A stretch of DNA of 64,000 nucleotides from Bacteroidota bacterium (lineage in GTDB: Bacteria > Bacteroidota > Bacteroidia > Bacteroidales > Paludibacteraceae), in the NCBI GenBank assembly GCA_017860345.1, contig JAFNAV010000015.1:1-64000 (forward strand). Reading direction: 5' to 3'. Position numbers and translations under genes: made by a program. Below the pieces are notes generated by a model. It was given only the letters and a program-made list of their open reading frames with translations. It searched no databases and was not told the DNA's origin. Below, one piece after another: positions 49,776 through 60,068 of the stretch. Position 1 is the stretch's first letter. Every line of letters begins with the position of its first letter.

Positions 49776-52595
49776 ATGTTAAGAAGGTTCTTCCTGCTGT
49801 TCCTTCTCGTTGGTTGGTGTGCATATGTATGGACAGCTATACCTGCGGGATATTATTATTTTGCGGCTAATAAGAAAAAAGCTGAGCTGAAAACGGCTCT
49901 GAAAACCTATGGTTCGCCGGTATATGTTCTTGAATACGGTAGCGGTAAAGGCTACACGTGGCAAGGTTTTTATGCTACCGATAATCACAACGATACCGTT
50001 CGGGATATGTATTCCGATGTCGTACGGACTTTCGATGGATTTAATTCGGTAAGCGGGATGCACATTGAACACTCTTTGCCCAAAAGCTGGTGGGGAGGCG
50101 CTACCAATAAAGCTTACAAGGATTTGTTTCATCTTTATCCGGCCGATGGCACTACCAACACCACCAAAAGCAATCTGCCATTGGGTGAGGTTGCGGGAAA
50201 TTTATTGCTGGACAATGGAGTTAGCAAAATTGGCCGTAACGGTTTTGAAAGCGATTATACCGGCAATTGCTTTGAACCTGCCGACGAGTATAAAGGTGAT
50301 TTTGCCCGCTCGTATCTTTACATGTCTACTATTTACGAAGATTTTGCTTCTTTGTGGCAATCGCCCATGATGGACAATAACACCTGGCCTGTATGGAAAC
50401 CCTGGGCAATCAGTCTTTTGCTCAAGTGGCATCATCAGGATCCTGTAAGTGATAAAGAGCGCGACAGGCTCGAAGCGGTTTATAACATTCAGGGTAATCG
50501 CAATCCTTTTATCGATTATCCTGAGCTGGCCGATTATATCTGGGGAACCGACACTACAGCCGTTTTTCCTTTTCCTGCCGAAACGCAACCTTTTATCATT
50601 ACACCACACAAAGGAATAAAACTTGATTTTGGCTATATGATGAATAACAGCACTCGAAGCCAAACGCTCCACATTCAGTCTGCCAATCTGTTGCAAAGTA
50701 TCCAGCTCACAAACAAAAAAAGCGTATTCACATTATCCACCAATACCTTATCGGCTACGCAAAGCACATCGGGAACTGATATTACCATTTCTTTTTCTCC
50801 TATTGCTACCGGCGAGTATACCGACACCTTATATATTTCGGGAAACGAACTGGCCGAAATTACAAAAATACCACTTGTAGGTAATGCCATCGAAGAATTA
50901 CTTGTGTTGCCCGCAACCGACCTTACTCCCGTGGGAGCTACTCTGCACTGGATTGCCGACCCGCTGGCCACCGGATACACTCTGACCCTTAATGAAAACA
51001 CTCAGCAAGCCGGCGATCTTATTATTTCGGCATACGCCGAAGGGAGTAGCTGGAACAAAGCCATCGAACTTTACAATGGCTCCACCCGCTCCATCGATCT
51101 GAGTAAATACGCTCTGCAAAAGCAATCCAACGGTACAGGAAAATTTGGAAACACACTCCAGTTGAGCGGAACGTTATCCCCAAACAGCACTTATGTTATT
51201 GTACACAAAAGTGCTTCGCAAAGCTTGCTTAGCAAAGCTACGCTTGTTGCCGACTCGGTTTTACAATTCAACGGAAATGATGCCATAAGACTAATTCACA
51301 GTGGATTAGTTATCGATATGGTAGGTATTGCCGACGATGAGTTAGGTACAATATGGGGGCAGGATGTCACGCTGCAACGGATACCAGATGTAAATTTCCC
51401 GTCAGCTACTTACAATACTGCTGAATGGAAGCATCTTCCCAATGATTCTATCGCATTTCTGGGTTTGCATCAGATGACTTTTTCACCCATTTCCGGAACC
51501 GAACGTAAAATAAATGTAGGGAACACAAATTCTTATCCGGTTGAAAATCTTAGTCCAAACTCGAAGCTGACATATACGGTTGAGTCCACCAGACCCGACG
51601 GAACATTGAAAGCAGCTAACACAATGCAAATCATAACATCGCAGCTGGATACCCCCGAACCGGTGCCGGCTACGCAGGTTTCGTCCACCGGATTTATGGC
51701 CAACTGGGAAACCACTCCTTACGCAAGCCATTACCTATTAGACGTTTACACCTTAACCGGAAGTGGACAGGTTACCGAAACGGAAGGGTTTCCTCTCGTA
51801 GGTACAGGAGGAACACCTCTACCCGATGGATGGACAGGAAACGCCTCGGGCAACTATACAAGTACCGCAAGCTCTGGAAATGCCACACCCTCTGTAGCAC
51901 TCAAAAACGAAGGCGAATGGCTACAAACCAAAACCTATCCTCATACTGTAAGTAGCCTGTCGTTCATGTATCGCTTTGCATCAACAGCCACAGCGTCGTC
52001 ATTAGCCGTGTATGGATTAAACAATGGGATTCGAAGCCGTATCGACAGTATTGTTTATGTAAACTCAACCAAGACTACGGCTACTTATCATCTTACACCG
52101 GAGCAAAATTTCACCGCATTTCGGTTTATATATCACAAGTTAGCTTCGAGCAATTTGGCTATCGACGATGTTGCTGCCACCTACGGCACGTCCGATACAT
52201 TGTTTATTGAAAAGAACAAAACCATATATGCCAATAGTTTTGAAATAAGCGGTTTAACACCCGCCACCTCTTACTTTTACCGGGTTCGGGCGGCATCAGG
52301 CAGCTCGGCATCGGCCTATTCTGTGCCTGAGTTGGTCACTACATCCGTGCAAACCGGCACGCATCAGGGCACAAACTCCACAATCAGCTATCGGATTGAT
52401 AACCAAACGCTTTATCTTACAGGACTATCTGGCAGCGAGCGTATAAGCCTGTATACCCTGACAGGCATGTGTATCAACAGGATTACGAATATTGGTGGGG
52501 CGGTTGAACTTCCGTTGATGGGAAAAGGTATTTACATTTTACATATCAGCAAAAAAGGAATGCCTCAGGTTTTTAAAATAGTTAGCAAAAATTAA
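49776..52595 (+). CDS. Endonuclease I family protein with lamin-tail-like domain and T9SS sorting domain
   Basis: GMHIEHSLPKSWWGG...DLFHLYPADG nuclease region; DLIISAYAEGSSWNKAIELYNGS lamin-tail-like; C-terminal LYTLTGMCINRI...GIYILHISKKG. Confidence 0.85.
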   Translation: MLRRFFLLFLLVGWCAYVWTAIPAGYYYFAANKKKAELKTALKTYGSPVYVLEYGSGKGYTWQGFYATDNHNDTVRDMYSDVVRTFDGFNSVSGMHIEHSLPKSWWGGATNKAYKDLFHLYPADGTTNTTKSNLPLGEVAGNLLLDNGVSKIGRNGFESDYTGNCFEPADEYKGDFARSYLYMSTIYEDFASLWQSPMMDNNTWPVWKPWAISLLLKWHHQDPVSDKERDRLEAVYNIQGNRNPFIDYPELADYIWGTDTTAVFPFPAETQPFIITPHKGIKLDFGYMMNNSTRSQTLHIQSANLLQSIQLTNKKSVFTLSTNTLSATQSTSGTDITISFSPIATGEYTDTLYISGNELAEITKIPLVGNAIEELLVLPATDLTPVGATLHWIADPLATGYTLTLNENTQQAGDLIISAYAEGSSWNKAIELYNGSTRSIDLSKYALQKQSNGTGKFGNTLQLSGTLSPNSTYVIVHKSASQSLLSKATLVADSVLQFNGNDAIRLIHSGLVIDMVGIADDELGTIWGQDVTLQRIPDVNFPSATYNTAEWKHLPNDSIAFLGLHQMTFSPISGTERKINVGNTNSYPVENLSPNSKLTYTVESTRPDGTLKAANTMQIITSQLDTPEPVPATQVSSTGFMANWETTPYASHYLLDVYTLTGSGQVTETEGFPLVGTGGTPLPDGWTGNASGNYTSTASSGNATPSVALKNEGEWLQTKTYPHTVSSLSFMYRFASTATASSLAVYGLNNGIRSRIDSIVYVNSTKTTATYHLTPEQNFTAFRFIYHKLASSNLAIDDVAATYGTSDTLFIEKNKTIYANSFEISGLTPATSYFYRVRAASGSSASAYSVPELVTTSVQTGTHQGTNSTISYRIDNQTLYLTGLSGSERISLYTLTGMCINRITNIGGAVELPLMGKGIYILHISKKGMPQVFKIVSKN

Positions 52596-52610
52596 GTCTA
52601 AAAGAAAGAG

Positions 52611-53561
52611 TTAAACCTGAACCACCGTTTGTCTGCAAAATAGCGGATAAACAGCCAAACCGACAAACAAAAGGATAACCGAAGATACAATTCCGGCCAA
52701 CACATCAACCAGAAAGTGGGCCTGGATATAAACCGTAGCCATTACCAAAAAAATATAGAAGGGAATAATAACGGCAGCTAAAACATAATTTTTGTTTTTT
52801 AAAACAAGCAAGAGGATTAAGGTAGAAATACCTACGTGCGAACTGGGAAAAGCAGCAGTAGGCCGCTCACCCAGTTTTTGAGTAAGCTCTACCAAACGAT
52901 GAAAGACTCCTGCATCAGGCTCCGTTTTAGCTACAAAAGGATGCGTATTAAAATAGGTTCCTATCTGAGGAAACACTCCCATGTTGACGTGAAGTTTACC
53001 GATTACAGCATAATAAAATTGAGGTCCCGACGCAGGAAAAAGAATATAGAAAAGATAATAAACAAAAAACGCAAACATCAACACAAAGAAGTATTGCATA
53101 AAATATTTTTTTTGTCTGAAAAAATAAAAGGCAAGAGTCCCTGCAATAATCACAAAATAAGACGAATACCCCAGATTCATCAGTTCCGCAATCCAGCGTC
53201 CGGGAAAACGCTGTGCAAAAACCATAGCCGGCTGAAAGCCAAACATCACCTGATCGAGCCAGGCCAGCCAATGATCGTAATTGCCTACATAACGGTTGAT
53301 TTCAAAAGTTTCGGGATACCAGTACGACAATAATGCCAAGACAAAAACAGCCCTTAGCAAATACAAAATTTTGTATTCTAATTTATTATCAAGAAATACA
53401 AGCAAGAGCATCACAACCAGAAAACCTACCCTTAAAAACAACAAGTCCAGCATTTTGTTGGCTGGCATACCTACCAACAACATCAGGATAAAAGAGAGTA
53501 ACATATAAAGAATAGTGATTTTCTCAGCTGGGGTAAAATGTAGCTTTGCGGACAAATTCAT
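52611..53561 (-). CDS. PAP2 superfamily membrane phosphatase
   Basis: Multi-TM; AAFPSSHVGISTLILLL; QAHFLVDVLAGI. Confidence 0.85.
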   Translation of the reverse strand: MNLSAKLHFTPAEKITILYMLLSFILMLLVGMPANKMLDLLFLRVGFLVVMLLLVFLDNKLEYKILYLLRAVFVLALLSYWYPETFEINRYVGNYDHWLAWLDQVMFGFQPAMVFAQRFPGRWIAELMNLGYSSYFVIIAGTLAFYFFRQKKYFMQYFFVLMFAFFVYYLFYILFPASGPQFYYAVIGKLHVNMGVFPQIGTYFNTHPFVAKTEPDAGVFHRLVELTQKLGERPTAAFPSSHVGISTLILLLVLKNKNYVLAAVIIPFYIFLVMATVYIQAHFLVDVLAGIVSSVILLFVGLAVYPLFCRQTVVQV

Positions 53562-53984
53562 GTAGTAAAATTTTTTATTGTAAACGTAAATAATTCATTC
53601 AAAGTTAAACGTTTGCCAACTACAAGGCAAATACATGTTTTTCGGAACAAATGTCATTAAAAAGAATCATGTTTTCAATGCAAAAGTATCAAAATGAAGT
53701 GAGAGTAAAATAAAACCATCAACACATTTAACCATAATTATCATTACAATCAAATTAAAAACAGCTGAAGATGCTGATAAAACACTTTATCGCCAAGCAG
53801 ATTTTTTCTTGATAAAATAAGTATCTAATCGGTCAAAATATGAAGTTTTTACGTTCAGGAAGCATTTCTTTTTTTACTATGTTTGTAGCTTAAGAAAAAC
53901 ATGAGCCGTACAGAAAAAAACTCCTCAAAAAAAATTGAAATAAAAACATCTCAAAAAAAACATCACGAAAAAACCTAAAAGACA

Positions 53985-55829
53985 ATGAATGCAGGAAAAA
54001 CAACATCAGCAGTTCCTTCGTTGGGAACACAAACCCGCAAGGAAAAAACAGGTCGTTTGCAAGGAGAAAATCCTAAAGTAGGTATCCGTCCGGTCATCGA
54101 TGGCCGTCAGGGAGGCGTACGCGAATCTCTTGAAAACCAAACCATGAATATGGCTATAGGGCTGGCCAATTTCTTATCTGCTAACCTCACTTACACCGAC
54201 GGAAGCCCGGTACAATGCGTTATTGCCGACACCACCATCGGGCGGGTTGACGAAGCTGCGGCCTGTGCCGAAAAATTTAGTCGCCAAGGTGTGGGAGTAT
54301 CCATCACCGTAACTCCATGCTGGTGCTACGGCAGCGAAACCATTGATTACGACGCTCAGATACCTAAAGCCATTTGGGGATTCAACGGCACCGAACGCCC
54401 GGGAGCTGTATATCTGGCTGCAGCATTGGCCGGACATACGCAAAAAGGACTGCCTGCGTTCGGCATATACGGACACGATGTACAGGATAATGGCGATACA
54501 TCCATACCTGCCGATGTACAGGAAAAACTGCTTCGGTTTACGCGTGCCGGCATAGCTGTTGCCGCCCTGAAAGGAAAGTCCTACCTCTCGATAGGTTCGG
54601 TATCCATGGGTATTGCAGGCTCTATTGTCGACGCCGACTTTTTCCAGACCTATCTGGGCATGCGCAACGAATATGTGGATATGAGCGAAATTATCCGCCG
54701 CGTACAACTCAATATTTTTGATCCGGTTGAGTTTGAGAAGGCGATGGCCTGGACTAAAAAATATTGCAAACCACGCGAAGGTGCTAACTATAACGACGAA
54801 GACAAACAAAAATCGCGTGAAAAATTAGACGAAGAATGGGAATTTGTAGTAAAAATGACCATTATTATGCGCGACCTGATGATAGGAAACCCCCGCTTGC
54901 GCGAACTTGGTTTTGCGGAAGAAGCTCTTGGACACAATGCCATAGCCGGAGGATTTCAGGGACAGCGCCAGTGGACTGACTTTATGCCGAATGGCGATTT
55001 CTCCGAAGCTATACTCAACTCATCGTTCGACTGGAACGGTATCCGCGAAGCCTTTGTAATGGCTACCGAAAATGATTCGCTCAACGGTGTGGCCATGCTT
55101 TTTGGTAAGCTACTCACCAATACAGCGCAGGTTTTTGCCGATGTACGTACTTATTGGAGTCCCGAGGCTGTTAAGCGCGTTACCGGCTATCAGCTCGAAG
55201 GAGCTGCCGCCAACGGCCTTATTCACCTGATTAACTCGGGTTCGGCTGCGCTCGACGGTAGCGGAAGCCAAACCGACAACGGCAAACCGGTTATGAAACC
55301 ATTTACAAAAATCACCGAAGCCGAAGTTGAAAAATGCCTCGAAGCAACCACCTGGTATCCGGCCAATTGCGGTTATTTCCGTGGCGGTGGCTTTTCGTCC
55401 AACTTCCTCACCAAAGGAGGAATGCCCGTTACCATGATTCGTGTCAATTTGGTTAAAGGCCTTGGCCCCGTACTACAACTTGCCGAAGGATGGACAGTAG
55501 ATATCCCTGCCGAAGTACATAAAAAATTAGACGATCGTACCGACAAAACATGGCCTACCACCTGGTTTGCACCCCGCCTTACCGGCTCGGGCAATTTTAC
55601 CGATGTATATTCGGTGATGAACAACTGGGGCGCCAACCACGGTTCGTTCGCTTACGGACATGTTGGGGCAGACATCATCACGCTGGCTTCAATGCTTAGA
55701 ATACCGGTATGTATGCACAACGTTGACGACCAGAAAATTTTCCGTCCGAGTGCCTGGGCTTCTTTTGGTATGGACAAAGAAGGGGCCGACTACAGAGCAT
55801 GCCAAACCTATGGACCGCTTTATAAATAG
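53985..55829 (+). CDS. fucI: L-fucose isomerase
   Basis: [101 protein letters not shown] closely match known FucI. Confidence 0.97.
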   Translation: MNAGKTTSAVPSLGTQTRKEKTGRLQGENPKVGIRPVIDGRQGGVRESLENQTMNMAIGLANFLSANLTYTDGSPVQCVIADTTIGRVDEAAACAEKFSRQGVGVSITVTPCWCYGSETIDYDAQIPKAIWGFNGTERPGAVYLAAALAGHTQKGLPAFGIYGHDVQDNGDTSIPADVQEKLLRFTRAGIAVAALKGKSYLSIGSVSMGIAGSIVDADFFQTYLGMRNEYVDMSEIIRRVQLNIFDPVEFEKAMAWTKKYCKPREGANYNDEDKQKSREKLDEEWEFVVKMTIIMRDLMIGNPRLRELGFAEEALGHNAIAGGFQGQRQWTDFMPNGDFSEAILNSSFDWNGIREAFVMATENDSLNGVAMLFGKLLTNTAQVFADVRTYWSPEAVKRVTGYQLEGAAANGLIHLINSGSAALDGSGSQTDNGKPVMKPFTKITEAEVEKCLEATTWYPANCGYFRGGGFSSNFLTKGGMPVTMIRVNLVKGLGPVLQLAEGWTVDIPAEVHKKLDDRTDKTWPTTWFAPRLTGSGNFTDVYSVMNNWGANHGSFAYGHVGADIITLASMLRIPVCMHNVDDQKIFRPSAWASFGMDKEGADYRACQTYGPLYK

Positions 55830-55856
55830 CCATTTATAAAAAACCGGTTAAATACA

Positions 55857-55900
55857 CAACCCACACTTCATCGCAACTAAGAAGTGTGGGTTGTTTTTTT
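55857..55900 (+). terminator. Rho-independent terminator
   Basis: CAACCCACACTTC/GAAGTGTGGGTTG plus T-run. Confidence 0.9.
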
Positions 55901-56052
55901 GTTTTACTATCAAGGCTTTTAATTATCCGCTAACCAATTGATTGTTTTTTCATTTGATTTTTTACTTTTGTATCCGATAATGTTCTTGTGATAGAATTTC
56001 ATTATTGTTAATTGATATATCATCAAGGACACCCACTTAACATCTAATACAA

Positions 56053-57108
56053 ATGAAAAAAATATTTTACACCATCCTCCTGACAACGGGATTTTTCTGC
56101 TTTGCAATAACTCCTGTTTCGTGCGGCGACGACAATCCCAATCCGAAGGATACAACCAGAACTGAAACAAGCGTCTTTGCCAAAGGCGCCGACATCAGCT
56201 GGCTTACTGAAATGGAAACATCGAACAAGAAGTTTTATAACTCCTCTGGGACAGCCACTGAATGCATATCACTCCTCAAAAGTTTGGGCATGAATTCCAT
56301 CAGACTCAGAGTATGGGTAAACCCTGCAAACGGCTGGAACAACACTGATGACGTACTGGCTAAGGCGCGTCGCGCCAATAATCTGGGGATGCGTATTATG
56401 ATCGATTTTCATTACAGCGACACCTGGGCCGATCCGGGCCATCAGACGAAACCTGCGGCATGGGTCAATATGAATGTTACCAACCTGAAAACAGCCGTAG
56501 CCAACCACACCTCTGCTGTACTCACTACACTCAAGAACAACGAAATAACGCCTGAATGGGTACAGGTAGGAAACGAAACCAATGATGGAATGCTTTGGGA
56601 AGATGGTAGAGCATCGGTAAGTATGGCCAATTATGCCGCACTTACATTAGCCGGATATAATGCGGTGAAATCGGTGTTTCCAAGCACTAAAGTTATCGTT
56701 CATCTGAGTGATGGGTATAACAACAGCATGTACAGATGGATTTTTGACGGGTTGAAAAATAACGGTGCAAAATGGGATGTGATAGGCATGTCGGTATACC
56801 CTTACTGGTACACTACCCAAAATGACTGGGCCGCCTGCAACGCAAAAGTGCTGACCAATATGAATGATATGGTAAGCCGTTACGGATCGGAAGTGATGGT
56901 GGTGGAATGCGGTATGAGCTGGGATAGTCCGTTGGTATGCAAAAACTTCCTGACAGACCTGATTGCTAAAGTGAAATTAGTAAACAACAATAAAGGTATC
57001 GGTGTAATGTATTGGGAACCACAATGCTATGGTGGCTGGAAAAATTATACACTCGGAGCGTTTGACAATAGCGGAAAACCCACCGCAGCGCTGGATGCGT
57101 TTAAATAA
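56053..57108 (+). CDS. GH53 arabinogalactan endo-beta-1,4-galactanase
   Basis: KGADISWLTEMETSNKKF, LGMNSIRLRVWVNP, RIMIDFHYSDTWADPGHQTKPAAW, VQVGNETNDGMLW. Confidence 0.93.
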   Translation: MKKIFYTILLTTGFFCFAITPVSCGDDNPNPKDTTRTETSVFAKGADISWLTEMETSNKKFYNSSGTATECISLLKSLGMNSIRLRVWVNPANGWNNTDDVLAKARRANNLGMRIMIDFHYSDTWADPGHQTKPAAWVNMNVTNLKTAVANHTSAVLTTLKNNEITPEWVQVGNETNDGMLWEDGRASVSMANYAALTLAGYNAVKSVFPSTKVIVHLSDGYNNSMYRWIFDGLKNNGAKWDVIGMSVYPYWYTTQNDWAACNAKVLTNMNDMVSRYGSEVMVVECGMSWDSPLVCKNFLTDLIAKVKLVNNNKGIGVMYWEPQCYGGWKNYTLGAFDNSGKPTAALDAFK

Positions 57109-57326
57109 AAAATGCCGAATATAGCCCGGGAATTAGCTGAATTCTAAGTATCTTATCAGCAGATTAACTTTTCATTATTTTGATTTTTTATGACAAACAA
57201 TCCGGGAAATCAATTCCCTATTGAACTTTCGTATTAGTTTTACCCCTCTTTTGTAAACATATAGCATTGAATATATTTCTGAAAAGAGACTATTTTTACA
57301 TGTTTCCTTAAAACACAGTATATATC

Positions 57327-57407
57327 ATGAAACGAGCACCCCGATAGCTATCGGGACTGGTAAAACCCAAGGACCATGTCTATTTGCGAGTTCCATGCGA
57401 CAACTAA
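57327..57407 (+). promoter_or_regulatory. Leader element copy C
   Basis: ATGAAACGAGCA(57327-57338), perfect palindrome CCCGATAGCTATCGGG(57340-57355), TGCGAGTTCCAT(57385-57396)GCGACAACTAA, 20 nt before start codon 57428. Confidence 0.65.
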
Positions 57408-57427
57408 CAAAAATTTAATAAGAACGC

Positions 57428-59788
57428 ATGAAAAAACAACTCTTTTCTATTTGTATGCTCTCGCTACTGGGGGCTTTTGCTCAGGCTCAGCACACCAACC
57501 GTATGCTTGGCGAACCCGTTGATGTAAGTAGCGATTTTCGCGATTTTCAGAACACTTTCTTCTTTGCAGATAAGTTAGCCTCTTTTAATGCTGCCGATGC
57601 AAAGGGAACTATCAGCTGGAAACGCTCCTCTGTTTATACCCGTCAGGCCTTTAACGTAAACACAATTCTGCCTCAGGATTTGAAAATGCTCGATTTCCCG
57701 GGCCCGGCTTACGAGCAAAATCCGGAGTTAGCTTTTCGGGTAGATTTTGTTTCGCCCCGCACAGTACGTATTCGTATGCTAACATCGCCGGTGGAACCGA
57801 AAACTTTTGACAGCCCTATGCTGGTTGGCGAGCCCGGCAAAGACAATTCGTGGAAATACACACGCCTTGCCAATGGTCATCTTTATACAAGTAAATACGC
57901 CAAACTGCTGATAGAAGAAAGTCCTTTCCGCATTACCCTGATGGACGAAAGTGGCAAACGACTTACCGACACCTGGCGATGGGCTGACAATGACTCGTCA
58001 CAGGTAAAAGTACTGCCGTTCAATTTCATTAAAAAAGGAGTAGATAACAGCCGGGAAATTAACCCCGTATTCTCTCTATCGCCCAACGAAAAGATATTTG
58101 GGTGCGGTGAGTCGTTCACTAAATTAGACAAACGCGGGCAAAAAGTAAATCTATTTGTAACCGACCCTCAGGGACCTGAAACAGATGGTATGTATAAGCC
58201 CGTTCCGTTTTTTATGAGTAGTCGCGGTTATGGTATGTTTATGCACACATCAGCACCTGTCACCTGCGACTTTGGTAATACTTACGTAGGGGCCAACAAA
58301 CTATTTATGGGCGATGAAATCATGGATTTATTCGTGTTTATAGGCCAGCCCAAAGATGTGCTGAACGAATACACCAACATAACAGGCAAAGCTGCTATGC
58401 CTCCGCTTTGGTCGTTTGGTACCTGGATGAGCCGTATCACCTATTTTGAACAAAAAGAAGGCTATGAGGTAGCTGCCAAACTACGCGAAAACAAAATTCC
58501 AGCGGACGTTATTCACTTTGATACCGGTTGGTTTGAAACCGACTGGCAATGCGACTATAAGTTTTCGCCCTCGCGCTTTAGTAATCCTCAGAAAATGATA
58601 GACGACCTGAAGCAACAGGGTTTCCATATATCGCTTTGGCAATTGACCTATTTTACACCCAAAAACAAATATTTCTCCGAAATCATCGATAAAAACCTGC
58701 ATGTGAAAAATCTGAAAGGTGAGATGCCTTACGAAGATGCAGTGCTTGATTTCTCGAACACTGAAACCATCAGGTGGTATCAGGATAAATTAGGCGGATT
58801 ATTAAAAATGGGTGTAGGCGCCATAAAAGCAGATTTTGGAGAGGCAGCTCCGCTCGAAGGTATTTACGCATCGGGACGCAGTGGTTGGTACGAGCACAAT
58901 CTTTATCCACTACGATACAATAAGGCGGTGGCCGAAATAACTAAGCAGACCACTGGCGACAACATCATTTGGGCACGAAGCGCCTGGGCTGGCAGTCAGC
59001 GTTATCCGCTTCACTGGGGTGGCGACGCGGCCAATACCGACATAGGCATGGAAGCAGAACTACGCGGCGGATTATCATTCGGGCTAAGCGGGTTCTCGTT
59101 CTGGAGCCATGATATTGGCGGATTTGTACAACCCTCGCCCGAGAATCTTTACCGGCGCTGGTTGCCTTTTGGCTTTTTGACTTCGCACAGCCGGGCACAC
59201 GGAGCGCCACCCAAAGAACCATGGCTGTATAATGCCGGCTTTGTAAAAGCTTTCAGGCAGTCGGCCGAACTGAAATATAAGCTGATGCCTTACGTTTATG
59301 CGCAGGCTAAAAACTGCACCGAAACCGGACTGCCCATGGTGCGTGCGTTGTTCGTAGAATTTCCGGACGATCCCGGAGCCTGGGATGTGGAAGATGCTTA
59401 CCTGTTTGGAGCAGATATTTATGTAGCTCCACTGATGGAAAACACGGGTAGCAGAACTGTATACTTGCCCGGAAAGACAAACTGGATAGATTATCAGAGC
59501 GGGAAAAGTTATGTGCCGGGATGGAATACCATAGCATGTGGCGATATACCGTGTATAATTCTGGTACGTGAAGGAGCCGTAATTCCTCACGCTGCACTGG
59601 CACAAAGTACCGATAAAATCGACTGGAAAAACATTACGTTGAAAGTATATGGCCATGCCCCGGCAGCTAAAGGCCTGCTGTGTATACCGTCGGACAATAA
59701 GCTGATTAATTTGGAGCTTACAAAGAAAGGAAATGCTTATCAGTACAGCGGGAAACCTGTTACCGGAGTGAATTTTAATATTCAATAA
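57428..59788 (+). CDS. GH31 alpha-xylosidase (YicI-like), exported
   Basis: GQPKDVLNEYTNITGKAAMPPLWSFGTWMSR, GVGAIKADFGEAAPLEG, FWSHDIGGF; signal peptide. Confidence 0.92.
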   Translation: MKKQLFSICMLSLLGAFAQAQHTNRMLGEPVDVSSDFRDFQNTFFFADKLASFNAADAKGTISWKRSSVYTRQAFNVNTILPQDLKMLDFPGPAYEQNPELAFRVDFVSPRTVRIRMLTSPVEPKTFDSPMLVGEPGKDNSWKYTRLANGHLYTSKYAKLLIEESPFRITLMDESGKRLTDTWRWADNDSSQVKVLPFNFIKKGVDNSREINPVFSLSPNEKIFGCGESFTKLDKRGQKVNLFVTDPQGPETDGMYKPVPFFMSSRGYGMFMHTSAPVTCDFGNTYVGANKLFMGDEIMDLFVFIGQPKDVLNEYTNITGKAAMPPLWSFGTWMSRITYFEQKEGYEVAAKLRENKIPADVIHFDTGWFETDWQCDYKFSPSRFSNPQKMIDDLKQQGFHISLWQLTYFTPKNKYFSEIIDKNLHVKNLKGEMPYEDAVLDFSNTETIRWYQDKLGGLLKMGVGAIKADFGEAAPLEGIYASGRSGWYEHNLYPLRYNKAVAEITKQTTGDNIIWARSAWAGSQRYPLHWGGDAANTDIGMEAELRGGLSFGLSGFSFWSHDIGGFVQPSPENLYRRWLPFGFLTSHSRAHGAPPKEPWLYNAGFVKAFRQSAELKYKLMPYVYAQAKNCTETGLPMVRALFVEFPDDPGAWDVEDAYLFGADIYVAPLMENTGSRTVYLPGKTNWIDYQSGKSYVPGWNTIACGDIPCIILVREGAVIPHAALAQSTDKIDWKNITLKVYGHAPAAKGLLCIPSDNKLINLELTKKGNAYQYSGKPVTGVNFNIQ

Positions 59789-59850
59789 ATAGTATTGGTT
59801 GAAAAAATAATTCCGAAGCAAGAAGTTACTCGGAAATGAACCAATCCTTC

Positions 59851-59981
59851 GCGACCGTGGGTGAGGGATAGTAGTGGAAAGGACACAGGCGAAGGTGCAG
59901 GGCTATGGCGAAGCCGATGCCCTGCACTGAGCCGGTGGACTTGGAGCGGATAGCCCGACCCGACGCAGGAGGGGCACCCCC
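59851..59981 (+). ncRNA. Structured intergenic element of unknown function
   Basis: Nested pairings GGGTG(59859-59863)/CACCC(59975-59979), CACaGGC(59884-59890)/GCCgGTG(59931-59937), GTGCAGGGC(59895-59903)/GCCCTGCAC(59919-59927), GGC/GCC apical; repeated GGATAG. Confidence 0.5.
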
Positions 59982-59992
59982 AAAAAAAAACA

Positions 59993-60050
59993 TAAAAAAA
60001 ATCAGCCACTGATTGAAGCGTTAAGTTTGGCTTCGGTGGCTGATTTTTTT
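59993..60050. terminator. Bidirectional terminator
   Basis: AAATCAGCCAC(59999-60009)/GTGGCTGATTT(60036-60046) with inner GAAGC/GCTTC and A/T tracts. Confidence 0.9.
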
Positions 60051-60068
60051 CGATGAAGTGGGGAGTTT

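Noticed and set aside
54174-54809. 211-aa minus-strand ORF
   Set aside because: Antisense to the highly recognisable fucI gene.
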